DNA from: Aerobium sp039839275
Lineage (GTDB): Bacteria; Pseudomonadota; Alphaproteobacteria; Rhizobiales; Rhizobiaceae
Direction of reading: 5' to 3'
Assembly: GCF_039839275.1 (NCBI RefSeq)
Contig: NZ_JBDOQP010000007.1
Location: forward strand, 62,001 to 126,000
Length of the DNA: 64,000 bases
Shown: in pieces, positions 41,985 to 50,568 of the stretch
Layout of the letters: the number at the start of each line of letters is the position of its first letter
Numbering within the stretch: the first letter of the stretch is position 1
Program-made: the position numbers and the translations under genes
Notes under the pieces: model-generated
The model's database searches: none
The model's input: only the letters and a program-made list of their open reading frames with translations
What the model was told of the DNA's origin: nothing

Positions 41985-42005
41985 GGTCGCCTCGAGGACC
42001 GTCGT

Positions 42006-43154
42006 TCAACCCAGCAGGTTTCTCGCCGTGCGCATGAAGATGCCCGCGCCGATGGCGATGAGGTCGTCGGGGAAGTCGTAGTCGGGATTGTGCAGCGCCG
42101 GGACGTCGACGCCCGCGCCGAGAAACAGCATCGCCGATTTCGACGTATGTCCGAAAATGCCGAAATCCTCCGAAGCGCGCATCGGCAGTTCCTCTCCGTC
42201 GTGGGCGACGCCCTCGGCTTCGAGCGCGGCGCGCAGGTGGTCGACGGCTTCGGGCGCGTTGAGGCTGGCAACGAAGATCTCGTGGTAGTCGATGGTGTGG
42301 CGCAGACCGTGCGCGGCAGCCTCCCGTTGCGCCAGCGCTTCGGCGGCGCTGCAAAGGCCCTCCATGCGCTCGTCCAGCCGCGTGCGCAGCGTTGCCCACA
42401 CCTCGGCATGGCCCGGCGCGATGCCGAACACGGCTTCGCCCATGCTTGCATGCGTGACGGTCACCATGGCGAAATCGTCTTCATGGAAACTGCCGCCGCC
42501 GAGCGATGCAAGCGCCGGCATGAGATGGGTCATCGCCATCATCGGCGACGTTCCCGTTTCAGGCATAGAGGAGTGCGCAGTCTTGCCCTCGAACATGATG
42601 CGCATGCCGCGAGAGGCGCAGTTGACGACGCCCGGCTTGAGCCGGACATGCCCAAGCGGGGTGCCGGGAAGATTGTGCAGCGAAAAGGCGAAGTCCGGCC
42701 GGATCGTATCGTAGCGCGGGTCGGCGACGACGCCGGCGGCGCCGTTGCCGGTCTCTTCGGCAGGCTGGAACATAAGCACCACGCGCCCTGTGGCGGGTTT
42801 TTGCCGCCCGAACTGACGGGCGAGCGCGGCAAGGATCGCCGTGTGCCCGTCATGGCCGCACATATGCGACTTGCCGTGAACGGTGGAGCGGTGGGGGATC
42901 TCCGACAGTTCCTCGATCGGCAGGGCGTCCAGCTCGGAGCGGAACAGAACCGTCGGACCGGGTATGCCGCTGTCGTAGACAAGCGCGACGCCGTATCCGC
43001 CGAGATTGGTCAGAACTTCGCTCGGACCCGTGTCGGCGGCAAACTCGACCACGCGCCGTGCCGTCTGCTCCTCCTCGTTCGAAATCTCGGGGAACCGGTG
43101 CAACTCACGGCGGAAGGCGACGAGATCTGCGATGTCCTGGTTGGTCAATTGCAT
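42006..43154 (-). CDS. M20 family amidohydrolase (HipO/aminoacylase-like)
   Basis: A 382-residue M20 peptidase-fold enzyme: FRRELHRFPEISNEE, RSELDALPIEELS, HMCGHDGHTAILAALAR, MFQPAEETGNGA, then LKPGVVNCASRGMRIMFEGKTAHSSMPETGTSP and ASEDFGIFGH. Metal ligands (Cys/His of MCGHDGH, Glu pair) are present. It probably removes an acyl group from an amino acid or hydrolyses an amide such as hippurate. It lies 25 bases downstream of the flavoprotein gene on the same strand. Confidence 0.92.
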   Translation of the reverse strand: MQLTNQDIADLVAFRRELHRFPEISNEEEQTARRVVEFAADTGPSEVLTNLGGYGVALVYDSGIPGPTVLFRSELDALPIEELSEIPHRSTVHGKSHMCGHDGHTAILAALARQFGRQKPATGRVVLMFQPAEETGNGAAGVVADPRYDTIRPDFAFSLHNLPGTPLGHVRLKPGVVNCASRGMRIMFEGKTAHSSMPETGTSPMMAMTHLMPALASLGGGSFHEDDFAMVTVTHASMGEAVFGIAPGHAEVWATLRTRLDERMEGLCSAAEALAQREAAAHGLRHTIDYHEIFVASLNAPEAVDHLRAALEAEGVAHDGEELPMRASEDFGIFGHTSKSAMLFLGAGVDVPALHNPDYDFPDDLIAIGAGIFMRTARNLLG

Positions 43155-43179
43155 GGATGACTGGTCTTTTCTCTTGTCG

Positions 43180-44838
43180 TTACAGATTTGCGGCCGCGTG
43201 CCTGCCGGCATTCCTGCCTGAGAAGATGCAGCCGCCGAGGAAGGTTCCCTCGAGCGCGTTGTAGCCGTGATAGCCGCCACCGCCGAAGCCCGCCACCTCT
43301 CCCGCCGCATAAAGGCCGGAAATGGGCTGTCCGGCGCCGTCGAGCGCCTGGGCATCGAGGTTGGTGTGCAGGCCGCCCAGCGTCTTGCGCGTGAGGATGT
43401 GCAGCCTGACGGCGATGAGCGGCCCATGGGCCGGATCGAGGATGCGGTGCGGCCGGGCAGTGCGGATGAGCTTGTCGCCGAGATAGGCGCGGGCGCCGCG
43501 GATCGCGGTGACCTGTGCATCCTTGGAGAAAGGATTGTCGATCTGGCGGTCGCGTGCCTCGATCTGCATCGCGAGGTGCTCATGATCGAGAAGGGGCACG
43601 TCGGTCAGCGCGTTCATGCCGGCGACCAGTTCGGGCAGGGTGTCGCGGACGACGAAATCCGCGCCGTTTGCCTTGAAAGCCTCGACGGGTGGCGTCGCGC
43701 CGGAGCCGCGCCGGCTCTTGAGAACCTGCAGCCATTTCTTCGACGTCAGATCAGGGTTCTGCTCGGAGCCCGACAAGGCGAATTCCTTCTCGATGATCGA
43801 CTGAGTCAGCACGAACCAAGAATAGTCATGGCCTGTGGCAAGGATGTGTTTCAGAGTCGACAGGGTGTCGAAGCCGGGCATGCAGGGCGGGGGAAGACGG
43901 TCGCCGCGGGCGTCGAACCACATCGAGGACGGCCCCGGCAGGATGCGGATGCCATGCTCGGGCCAGATCGGTGACCAATTGCGCACGCCTTCGGTGTAGT
44001 GCCACATGCGGTCGGCATTGATCAGCGCGGCGCCGGCCTGCTGCGCGATCGCGACCATGCGGCCATCGACGTGGTGGGGGACGCCGGCGATCATGGTTTT
44101 CGGAGCCGGACCGAGTCTCTCCACCGGCCAAGCCTTGCGCACGAGGTCGAAATTGCCGCCGATGCCGCCGGACGTGACAAGAATCGCGCCAGCCGAAAGC
44201 TCAAAACTTCCGGTCACTTCGCGGCTGGAGCGCTGGCCGCGCTCGACCTCCGATGATTCGAGTATATCGCCGGACACGCCGGTGACGGCGCCGTTGGTGG
44301 TGACGAGGCGCCCCGCGCGATGGCGAAACCGAATGTCGACCCTGCCGCTGTCTCGGTGCGCGGCTATGCGGCGCAGAAACGGCTCCAGCACGCCGGGACC
44401 TGTGCCCCAGGTGATGTGGAAGCGCGGAACGGAATTGCCGTGTCCATGGGCGTGGGCGCCGCCGCGCTCGGCCCAGCCGACGACCGGAAACCAGCGCATG
44501 CCCATGGCGTGGAGCCACTGGCGCATCTCGCCGGCGGCGAAGTCGATAAAGGCCTCGGCGACGCGTCGCGGCCAGAAATCTTCCGCACGGTCAAATTGGG
44601 CGGAGCCGAGCCAGTCGCCCAGCGCAAGGGCATGGCTGTCGCTGATCCGCATCCGGCGTTGTTCAGGACTGTCGACGAAAAAGAGGCCGCCCAGCGACCA
44701 GAATGCCTGGCCGCCCAGCGACTGCTCGCCTTCCTGTTCAAGGATAACGACGCGCTTGCCGGCGTCGGCCAGTTCACATGCCGCCACGAGACCGGCAAGG
44801 CCGCCCCCGATGACGATTGCATCCGCATCCTGCGCCAT
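43180..44838 (-). CDS. FAD-binding dehydrogenase (fumarate reductase/KstD-like)
   Basis: A 552-residue flavoprotein: dinucleotide motif AIVIGGGLAGLVAACELADAGKRVVILEQEGE (8-39), GGLFFVDSPEQRRM, GGIGGNFDLVRKAWP, and the C-terminal TLGGLHTNLDAQALDGAGQPISGLYAAGEVAGFGGGGYHGYNALEGTFLGGCIFSGR. The last motif is typical of the FAD-dependent oxidoreductases annotated as 'FAD-binding dehydrogenase' near ketosteroid dehydrogenases. Substrate unknown. ATG 44838 has GGGAGG upstream. Co-transcribed with the M20 hydrolase. Confidence 0.9.
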   Translation of the reverse strand: MAQDADAIVIGGGLAGLVAACELADAGKRVVILEQEGEQSLGGQAFWSLGGLFFVDSPEQRRMRISDSHALALGDWLGSAQFDRAEDFWPRRVAEAFIDFAAGEMRQWLHAMGMRWFPVVGWAERGGAHAHGHGNSVPRFHITWGTGPGVLEPFLRRIAAHRDSGRVDIRFRHRAGRLVTTNGAVTGVSGDILESSEVERGQRSSREVTGSFELSAGAILVTSGGIGGNFDLVRKAWPVERLGPAPKTMIAGVPHHVDGRMVAIAQQAGAALINADRMWHYTEGVRNWSPIWPEHGIRILPGPSSMWFDARGDRLPPPCMPGFDTLSTLKHILATGHDYSWFVLTQSIIEKEFALSGSEQNPDLTSKKWLQVLKSRRGSGATPPVEAFKANGADFVVRDTLPELVAGMNALTDVPLLDHEHLAMQIEARDRQIDNPFSKDAQVTAIRGARAYLGDKLIRTARPHRILDPAHGPLIAVRLHILTRKTLGGLHTNLDAQALDGAGQPISGLYAAGEVAGFGGGGYHGYNALEGTFLGGCIFSGRNAGRHAAANL

Positions 44839-44903
44839 GGTTCCTCCCGCATTCATGCGCGGGAACGTTGACGCGGTTTTCCCTGCAGGGTCAACGCGGA
44901 AGC

Positions 44904-44935
44904 AAAAAAGAAGGCCGCCTTGTCGGGCGGCCTTC
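44904..44935 (-). terminator. intrinsic terminator of the secreted repeat protein gene
   Basis: On the minus strand: GAAGGCCGCC, six-base loop, GGCGGCCTTC, TTTTTT. The stem is 44910-44919 with 44926-44935, perfect over 10 bp, with the run of six T from 44909 down to 44904. It ends the gene whose stop is at 44962. Confidence 0.9.
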
Positions 44936-44961
44936 TGTGGCGAAGCGGTTCAAGGAACCAA

Positions 44962-45453
44962 TCAGCCGTTGGTGAGGGCGTAGATGCCCTGGTTCACGGC
45001 ATTGAGCTGGTTGGAAAGCGTCTGGTAGCTTCCCTCGCTCAGCGACCCTGCCTGGTCTGCGGCGGCCTGACGGATCGAATCGAGCTGCGAATGGATCCGG
45101 GCGACCTCGGCTTCATTGACCGGGCCATTCTGGCGGGCGTTGATGACGCCTGTCTCGGCGGCCTTGATCTGGCTCTTGAGGAGCTTGTCGTAGGTGACGC
45201 TCGACCCGCTCTGCAGAGTGTTTACCGAAGCTTCGTAGCTGGCATCGGCGGGAGACTGACGCACCGCGTCGGCTGCACCCAGACGATTGCTGTTGATGGC
45301 ACTGGTGCTCATGTTGTCGATGCCGGTGGCGAGAGACTGGGAGTAGGTGACGTCAGCGGGTGACGGCCTCGTCAGGGGTTCGGCAAAGGCACCAGCGAGA
45401 GGTGCGGAGACGATGAGGGCGGCGAGTGCTGACTTGAGGATAGTATGTGTCAT
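44962..45453 (-). CDS. secreted protein with internal repeat, unknown family
   Basis: A 163-residue protein with a Sec signal (MTHTILKSALAALIVSAPLAGAFA). The mature part has two related stretches, RPSPADVTYSQSLATG and RQSPADASYEASVNTL, about 35 residues apart, then Asn/Gln/Ser-rich helices (LDSIRQAAADQAGSLSEGSYQTLSNQLNAVNQGIYALTNG). No Cys after signal cleavage. I do not recognise a family. It is monocistronic, with a long 5' region and a strong terminator, which suggests high and regulated expression. Confidence 0.72.
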   Translation of the reverse strand: MTHTILKSALAALIVSAPLAGAFAEPLTRPSPADVTYSQSLATGIDNMSTSAINSNRLGAADAVRQSPADASYEASVNTLQSGSSVTYDKLLKSQIKAAETGVINARQNGPVNEAEVARIHSQLDSIRQAAADQAGSLSEGSYQTLSNQLNAVNQGIYALTNG

Positions 45454-45888
45454 TTCGTTTATTCCACTGTGACGGATCGGCGTTGGGAGCCGCCAATCCA
45501 GAACCAGCCGTCCAGACAACTCTGGGCTGCACTCTCTCCAAAATGCACCCGGTTGTCCCGGCTGTTCTGCAGGTATGTGGCCGGTGGTTCCCGTTCAAGC
45601 GATCACGTCAAATGACGTGGCAGCAACACCCGTTCGGCGATAGCCAAGCACTTGAAATACAACCGTTTCGTCGACTAAAATTTTTTTAGTGAACGCAGTG
45701 TCGCTCTCAAGATCATCATATCTTCGTCATCGGCTCAGCGCGATTCATGGCGCAATAATAGGCACTTATGGCGAATGCTCGGGGCGCGGCCATGATTTGA
45801 CGTAGAGGAACACGTCCATTTCACGGGCCAGCCGGTCGCCAAATGCGGCGTCGGCAGGCTTGGCTATGGTTAATAAATGATTGCCGCG
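45454..45888. other. 435-base non-coding region upstream of the secreted protein gene
   Basis: No credible gene in either strand. It contains the perfect palindrome CACGTCA-AA-TGACGTG (45604-45619) and the AT-rich palindrome ACTAAAA-TTT-TTTTAGT (45674-45690), both upstream of the secreted protein gene on the minus strand. From 45690 to 45800 it is AT-richer than the surroundings. The right end abuts the 3' end of the M32 peptidase gene. Confidence 0.6.
45604..45619. promoter_or_regulatory. perfect 16-bp palindrome, operator candidate
   Basis: CACGTCA, AA, TGACGTG: exact dyad, about 150 bases upstream of the ATG of the secreted repeat protein. Its TTTGAC (minus strand) could serve as a -35 element, so a bound regulator could act directly on that promoter. 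The regulator is unknown. Confidence 0.45.
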
Positions 45889-47376
45889 TCAGGCCGTGCC
45901 GTAGCGCTTTTCCAGATGACGACGGAAATGATCCGCGTTGAGCGGCTCGCCGGTCGCGCGCTCGATCAGTTCCGGCGTCGACCAGCGCGACGCCTGCGAC
46001 CAGATGTGGTCGGATCGCCATTGATTGACCCGGTCGAAGCGGCCTTGCGCGAAGTCGTCGCCCATATCGGGAGATTCGCGTTCGATGGCCGCCCACTGCT
46101 GCGCGGCGATCATTGCCCCCAAGGTGTATGACGGGAAATAGCCGAAGGCGCCGGCGGGCCAGTGGACGTCTTGCATCGGGCCATCGGCGGGCGCGTCGAT
46201 GGTCGAAAGCCCGAGATAGTCCTTCATCTTGGTGTCCCAGGCCTCGGGCAGGTCGGCGACCTCGAGCCGCCCGGAGATCAGGTCCTGCTCCAGTTCGAAG
46301 CGCAGGATGACGTGCAGCGGGTATGTCACCTCGTCGGCATCGACGCGGATCAGCCCGCGCTCGACGCCATGGACGTGCGGAAGGATATCGTCGAGGGTCC
46401 AGCTCTCGCCGAGATAGCGCTCGACCACGGGCAGAGCCCATTGCCAGAAGGCGGGATTGCGGCCGATCTGCTTCTCGACGAACAGGCTCTGGCTCTCGTG
46501 CATGGCCATGCCGCGTGCCTTGGCTGACGGCCAGTGTGCGTTCTCGCGCGGCAGCCCCTGCTCGTAGAGCGCGTGCCCCGTCTCGTGCAGCACGCCCATC
46601 AAGGACGAGAGGAATTCGCTGGTGCGGTAGCGCGTGGTGATGCGCACATCAGTCGGGACGCCGCCGCAAAACGGATGGTGCGATATCGACAGGCTGCCGT
46701 GGGTGACGTCGAACCCGACGGCTGCCATCATTGCAAGGCCGAGTTCCCGCTGCTTCTCGATGGGATAGGCGCCCGACAAAGGCTTCAGCGGGTGTCTTGA
46801 AAGGCGCTCTTCCTGGATCGCCAGGGCTCTCGGCACGAAATCGACCAGAAAGGCCTTGAGTTCATCGAGGACCGGCGCGATGTCGGCGACGCGATTTCCG
46901 GGATCGTACTGCTCCATCATCGCGTCATAGGGCTCAAGCCCGAGCGCGTCGGAGCGCAACGCGGCTTCCTCGCGCGCGAGTTCCACCACACCGGTCAGCG
47001 CCGGCTGGAAACCGGCCCAGTCGTTGCGAGCCCGCATGTCGCGCCACAATTGTTCGCAACGCATGCGGGTGCGTGTCTGGCGCTCCACGAATTCGGGCGG
47101 CAGGCAGGTCAGGTTGAGATGGCTGCGGCGGAATTCCCGCAGCGCTATCGCCTGCTCTTCGTTCAGCGCCTCTCCTTCGGCGGTCTCGATCCAGCCGGAG
47201 ATGTCCGGCGCCGTCGCCATGCGATGGCGCATGCCGGCGAGAGTCGCCATCGATTCGGCACGGGCCTCGCCGCCACCTACCGCCATGTTGGTTGCCTCGT
47301 CGGCCCCGAGGATCGACAGGGCATGGTCGATCGCGTCGATGCGGCGGTAGAGGTCGTCGAGTTTTTCGAATGACAT
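45889..47376 (-). CDS. M32 family carboxypeptidase (Taq carboxypeptidase type)
   Basis: A 495-residue zinc carboxypeptidase: ALSILGADEATNMAVGG (usual 'WD..T.MP.GG' region, here with changes), the zinc motif LHETGHALYEQG (HExxH form HETGH), HESQSLFVEKQIGRNPAFW and YPLHVILRFELEQDLISG. These are the blocks of the M32 family, which release C-terminal amino acids from peptides. Start 47376 is two bases after the preceding gene's stop. It is the last gene of the four-gene operon 50432-45889. Confidence 0.93.
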   Translation of the reverse strand: MSFEKLDDLYRRIDAIDHALSILGADEATNMAVGGGEARAESMATLAGMRHRMATAPDISGWIETAEGEALNEEQAIALREFRRSHLNLTCLPPEFVERQTRTRMRCEQLWRDMRARNDWAGFQPALTGVVELAREEAALRSDALGLEPYDAMMEQYDPGNRVADIAPVLDELKAFLVDFVPRALAIQEERLSRHPLKPLSGAYPIEKQRELGLAMMAAVGFDVTHGSLSISHHPFCGGVPTDVRITTRYRTSEFLSSLMGVLHETGHALYEQGLPRENAHWPSAKARGMAMHESQSLFVEKQIGRNPAFWQWALPVVERYLGESWTLDDILPHVHGVERGLIRVDADEVTYPLHVILRFELEQDLISGRLEVADLPEAWDTKMKDYLGLSTIDAPADGPMQDVHWPAGAFGYFPSYTLGAMIAAQQWAAIERESPDMGDDFAQGRFDRVNQWRSDHIWSQASRWSTPELIERATGEPLNADHFRRHLEKRYGTA

Positions 47377-47378
47377 GG

Positions 47379-48326
47379 CTATCTGCTTTTCTGCGTGGCT
47401 GCTCGCATCCAATAGACCGAACCGGGGAACTCTGCGCGTCGGTGCCAGAGCGCGTCGATCGCATCGTCGTTGAGCAGCGTCTGGCCGAGCACGGCATCGA
47501 CGCTAGTATCCTGGCCGAGATCGCGATCGATCGTGACGAACAGGAACGGCTCGGCGCCGCGCGCTGCCTCAGGCTGCTCCGGACCATGCCAGGAAAAGTT
47601 GCCTTCGTTCGACGCCAGGCTGGCCGCGACCGTCAGCTCCGCCGCCGCGCGCGCCGGAACCGCCACATCGTCGGTGCTGGACTCCTCGTAGGCTGTCTCC
47701 ATCGGCTGCGGGCCGTCGACCTCGTCCCAGAGCTGCATCTCGTCGGGGGTCGGCGAATAGGAGAGGCACCCGCGGCCGCCGCAATCCAATCCCTCCGCCT
47801 CCTCGTCTCCGATCTCTCGCCTTGCGGCCTCGATGACGGCGGCCGTCTGGCCCATCAACGGCATGGTGACAATCCGCCAGGCGACGTGCGGCCCGACCCC
47901 GAAGGCGTCGGGCGTATCCGCATTTTCCTCACCGTAGGCATCGATCACCTGCTGGCGGATGATCGGCCCGAAATTGTATCGCTCGACGGTGACGAACGAC
48001 AACGGCGTGTCGGCCTGGATCATCTGCCCGTAGCGAACCATGTAGCGCACACGAGACAGCGGTGCTTCCATGGAATCGATCAGCAGAAGCGCTTTCTCCA
48101 CGGGGCTGGCCGCGCCGTCGGGGCGCATCGCCCCAGAGCCTGAGAAAAGGCCGACAAGCTCGCCGTCGACGATTTCGGCATCCTCCTGGGCAAAGCCGTC
48201 GGCGTTTATGAAGGACGCTATTGCGTCATCGACCTCGTCGGCATTGGCGGCAGAACAAAGGATGGCGGCCGTGACGGTGATGCAAAGGGCAAGGGGCTTG
48301 AGCATGGCAGTGGCGACGGTTTTCAT
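47379..48326 (-). CDS. exported protein of unknown family
   Basis: A 315-residue protein with a signal peptide (MKTVATAMLKPLALCITVTAAILCSAANA). The mature part is acidic, with a Cys pair in EGLDCGGRGCLSY and no motif I can assign; strands such as PLSFVTVERYNFGP and EPFLFVTIDRDLG hint at a beta-rich fold. It lies between the OmpA-like protein (47 bases) and the M32 peptidase (2 bases) in one operon, so it may be a periplasmic partner of the MotA/OmpA-like pair. Confidence 0.72.
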   Translation of the reverse strand: MKTVATAMLKPLALCITVTAAILCSAANADEVDDAIASFINADGFAQEDAEIVDGELVGLFSGSGAMRPDGAASPVEKALLLIDSMEAPLSRVRYMVRYGQMIQADTPLSFVTVERYNFGPIIRQQVIDAYGEENADTPDAFGVGPHVAWRIVTMPLMGQTAAVIEAARREIGDEEAEGLDCGGRGCLSYSPTPDEMQLWDEVDGPQPMETAYEESSTDDVAVPARAAAELTVAASLASNEGNFSWHGPEQPEAARGAEPFLFVTIDRDLGQDTSVDAVLGQTLLNDDAIDALWHRRAEFPGSVYWMRAATQKSR

Positions 48327-48373
48327 GTTTGATGCTGGGTTCAACGACGGTCAGAAATCCGCATTCGTCTACC

Positions 48374-49405
48374 TCAACGCTCGGTGAGCTTGAGCTCAAT
48401 ACGGCGGTTGCGGTTGCGCGCCTCGGGCGTGTCCGCTGGGTCGAGCGGCTGGAATTCGCCAAAGCCGGCCGCGACCAGTCTTTCGGGCGGCACACCGTTC
48501 TCGATCAGGAATTTGACCACCGAGGTCGCGCGCGCCGACGAGAGTTCCCAGTTGTCGCGATACCGACCGGTGCCGGAAAGTGGGATGTTGTCGGTGTGGC
48601 CATCGACCCGGAGCACCCAGTTGATCTCCGGCGGAATCTCGCGCTGCAATTCGAGGATGGCGCCGGCGAGCTTTTCCATCTCCTCGCGGCCGGCATCGTT
48701 GATCACGTCCGATCCGGACGGGAAAAGCACCTCCGACTGGAATACGAAGCGGTCGCCGACGATGCGGATGTTCTCACGGTCCGACAAAATCTCGCGCAGA
48801 CGGCCGAAGAAGTCGGAGCGATAGCGGTTCAGTTCCTGAACGCGCTGCGCCAGCGCGACGTTGAGGCGGCGGCCGAGATCGGCGATCTTGGTATTGGATT
48901 CGGCATCGCGGGCCTCGGACGCTTCGAGCGCCGCCTCCAGCGCGCCGATCTGGCTGCGGAGCGCGGAAATCTGGCGGTTGAGCAGTTCCACCTGGCTGAG
49001 CGCCCGCTGGCTGATCTGGCGCTCGGCGTCGAGTTCTCCCGAAAGCTGGCCAGCGCGTGCCTCGGCTTCCTCGCTGACGCCCGCTCCGGATGCGAGCAGG
49101 TCTTCGAGACGCGAACGTTCACCCTCGGATTCCTCCAGCGATGCGCGCATGTTGGAGAGCATGTCCTCCAGGTCCTGCGTGTTGGATTGCTCCAGCGCCA
49201 GCAGCTGCGTCAATTCGTTGATCTGCGAATTGAGGCGCGTGAGCACCTCGTCGCGGCCGGTGATTTCCTGGCTGAGCAGGAACTGCGCCAGCACGAATAC
49301 GGAAAGCAGAAACATGATGGCGAGAAGCAGCGTCGACAAAACGTCGACGAAGCCGGGCCAATAGTCGATATGGCGATCGCCGCGCCGGTTGCGCGCAAGC
49401 GCCAT
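48374..49405 (-). CDS. OmpA-like peptidoglycan-binding protein with coiled coil (MotB/TolR-like role)
   Basis: A 343-residue protein. One N-terminal membrane helix, YWPGFVDVLSTLLLAIMFLLSVFVLAQFLL, carries an Asp as in MotB/TolR. Then a coiled coil of about 130 residues (LTRLNSQINELTQLLALEQSN...) and a C-terminal OmpA domain (FQSEVLFPSGSDVIND, VDGHTDNIPLSG, LSSARATSVVKFLIENGVPPERLVAAGFGE, NRRIELKL). It should bridge inner membrane and peptidoglycan. ATG 49405 follows the MotA-like stop by one base. It is the natural partner of that protein. Confidence 0.9.
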   Translation of the reverse strand: MALARNRRGDRHIDYWPGFVDVLSTLLLAIMFLLSVFVLAQFLLSQEITGRDEVLTRLNSQINELTQLLALEQSNTQDLEDMLSNMRASLEESEGERSRLEDLLASGAGVSEEAEARAGQLSGELDAERQISQRALSQVELLNRQISALRSQIGALEAALEASEARDAESNTKIADLGRRLNVALAQRVQELNRYRSDFFGRLREILSDRENIRIVGDRFVFQSEVLFPSGSDVINDAGREEMEKLAGAILELQREIPPEINWVLRVDGHTDNIPLSGTGRYRDNWELSSARATSVVKFLIENGVPPERLVAAGFGEFQPLDPADTPEARNRNRRIELKLTER

Positions 49406-49406
49406 G

Positions 49407-50432
49407 TCAGCTCTTCTCCTGCTTGCGGATGGCGTCTGCAAGCTTGTCGAGGGTCACGCGCATTGCCTTCTGCTCGTTGGCCTGGGCCTCGACCCAGTCG
49501 CGCATGATCTGCTGCTCGTTGCGCATGTTCTTGACCAAGCCGGATATGCCATCGGCCAGGCTCGCCATGGAGGCGGCGATGCGCGGACTGGAGGCGCCTT
49601 CTCCCTCCTGCATCGTGCGCAGGCGCTCCGACAGCGCCTTGAGTTCTTCGGTATTGTTTGCCTTGTCGGCCCCGACAACGAAGTCGGAACCGACATCGGT
49701 GACGGATGACAGCCAGTTTTCCAGCTCGGTGTAGAAGCGCGTCTGGGCGCGGCCGGCCTGCAGATCGAGAAAGCCGAGTACGAGCGAGCCCGCGAGACCG
49801 AAGAGCGACGAGGAAAACGCCGTCCCCATGCCGGCGAGTGGCGCCGTGAGGCCGTCCTTCAGCGAATCGATCACGTCATTGGTGTTGCCCGAGCCCGGGT
49901 CAAGCGTCTGGATCGTGTTGCCGATCGAACTGATCGTCTGCAGCAGGCCCCAGAAAGTACCGAGCAGGCCGAGGAACACGAGCAGGCCGGTGAGATAGCG
50001 GCTGATGTCGCGGCTCTCGTCCAGTCGGGTCGCGATCGAGTCGAGGATCGAGCGCATCGACGTGGTCGACAGCGACATCGCCGACGACCGTCCCAGCAGT
50101 GCCTTCATCGGCGCGAGCAGCACCGGATCGCGCGCCTGGGTGCCGGCACGGAACGAATTGACCCAGCGCACCTCGCGGAACAGGCGCAGGACCTGACCGA
50201 AAACCAGCAGAATACCGACCGCAAGCACGCCGAGAATGAGCCCGTTCAAGCCCGGATTGGTCTGGAAGGCCGACGAGATCTGGCGGTAGAGAATGGCGAC
50301 GACGAAGCCGGCGATCGCCAGGAAGATCAGCATCGAGAACAGGAAAACCTGGGGGCTCGACAGGTTTCGCGGATCGTATTCCGAGTCCTCGGACAGGCCG
50401 TCGTCCGCTCCCAAGGATCTGAGAAATGCCAT
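49407..50432 (-). CDS. MotA/TolQ/ExbB-like proton channel family protein
   Basis: A 341-residue protein with four membrane helices: QVFLFSMLIFLAIAGFVVAIL (28-48), LNGLILGVLAVGILLVFGQVLRLF (62-85), YLTGLLVFLGLLGTFWGLLQTISSIG (145-170) and LAGMGTAFSSSLFGLAGSLVLGFLDLQ (200-226). The last two carry the family pattern 'GLLGTFxGLLxTIxxIG' and 'GMGTAFxSSLFGL'. A cytosolic C-terminal helix follows. With the downstream OmpA-like protein it should form a proton-driven force-generating complex distinct from Tol and flagellar Mot. First gene of its operon. Confidence 0.9.
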   Translation of the reverse strand: MAFLRSLGADDGLSEDSEYDPRNLSSPQVFLFSMLIFLAIAGFVVAILYRQISSAFQTNPGLNGLILGVLAVGILLVFGQVLRLFREVRWVNSFRAGTQARDPVLLAPMKALLGRSSAMSLSTTSMRSILDSIATRLDESRDISRYLTGLLVFLGLLGTFWGLLQTISSIGNTIQTLDPGSGNTNDVIDSLKDGLTAPLAGMGTAFSSSLFGLAGSLVLGFLDLQAGRAQTRFYTELENWLSSVTDVGSDFVVGADKANNTEELKALSERLRTMQEGEGASSPRIAASMASLADGISGLVKNMRNEQQIMRDWVEAQANEQKAMRVTLDKLADAIRKQEKS

Positions 50433-50568
50433 TCGCGCGCCTCTAATTCGAATTCCGCATCAAAGTGATCGCGACTCTAAACGGAATTATGACGAAATTG
50501 AAAGACGTTGTGCCGGGCGCACCGCCGCGCGTCGCTCCCGTCAAACCCCCGATGCCTTGTGATACGGT

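Noticed and set aside
48374..50432. Zorya-type anti-phage system, because of a MotA-like and an OmpA/MotB-like pair.
   Set aside because: No ZorC, ZorD or ZorE gene is present and the MotA-like protein lacks the long cytosolic tail of ZorA; neighbours are an exported protein and a peptidase.
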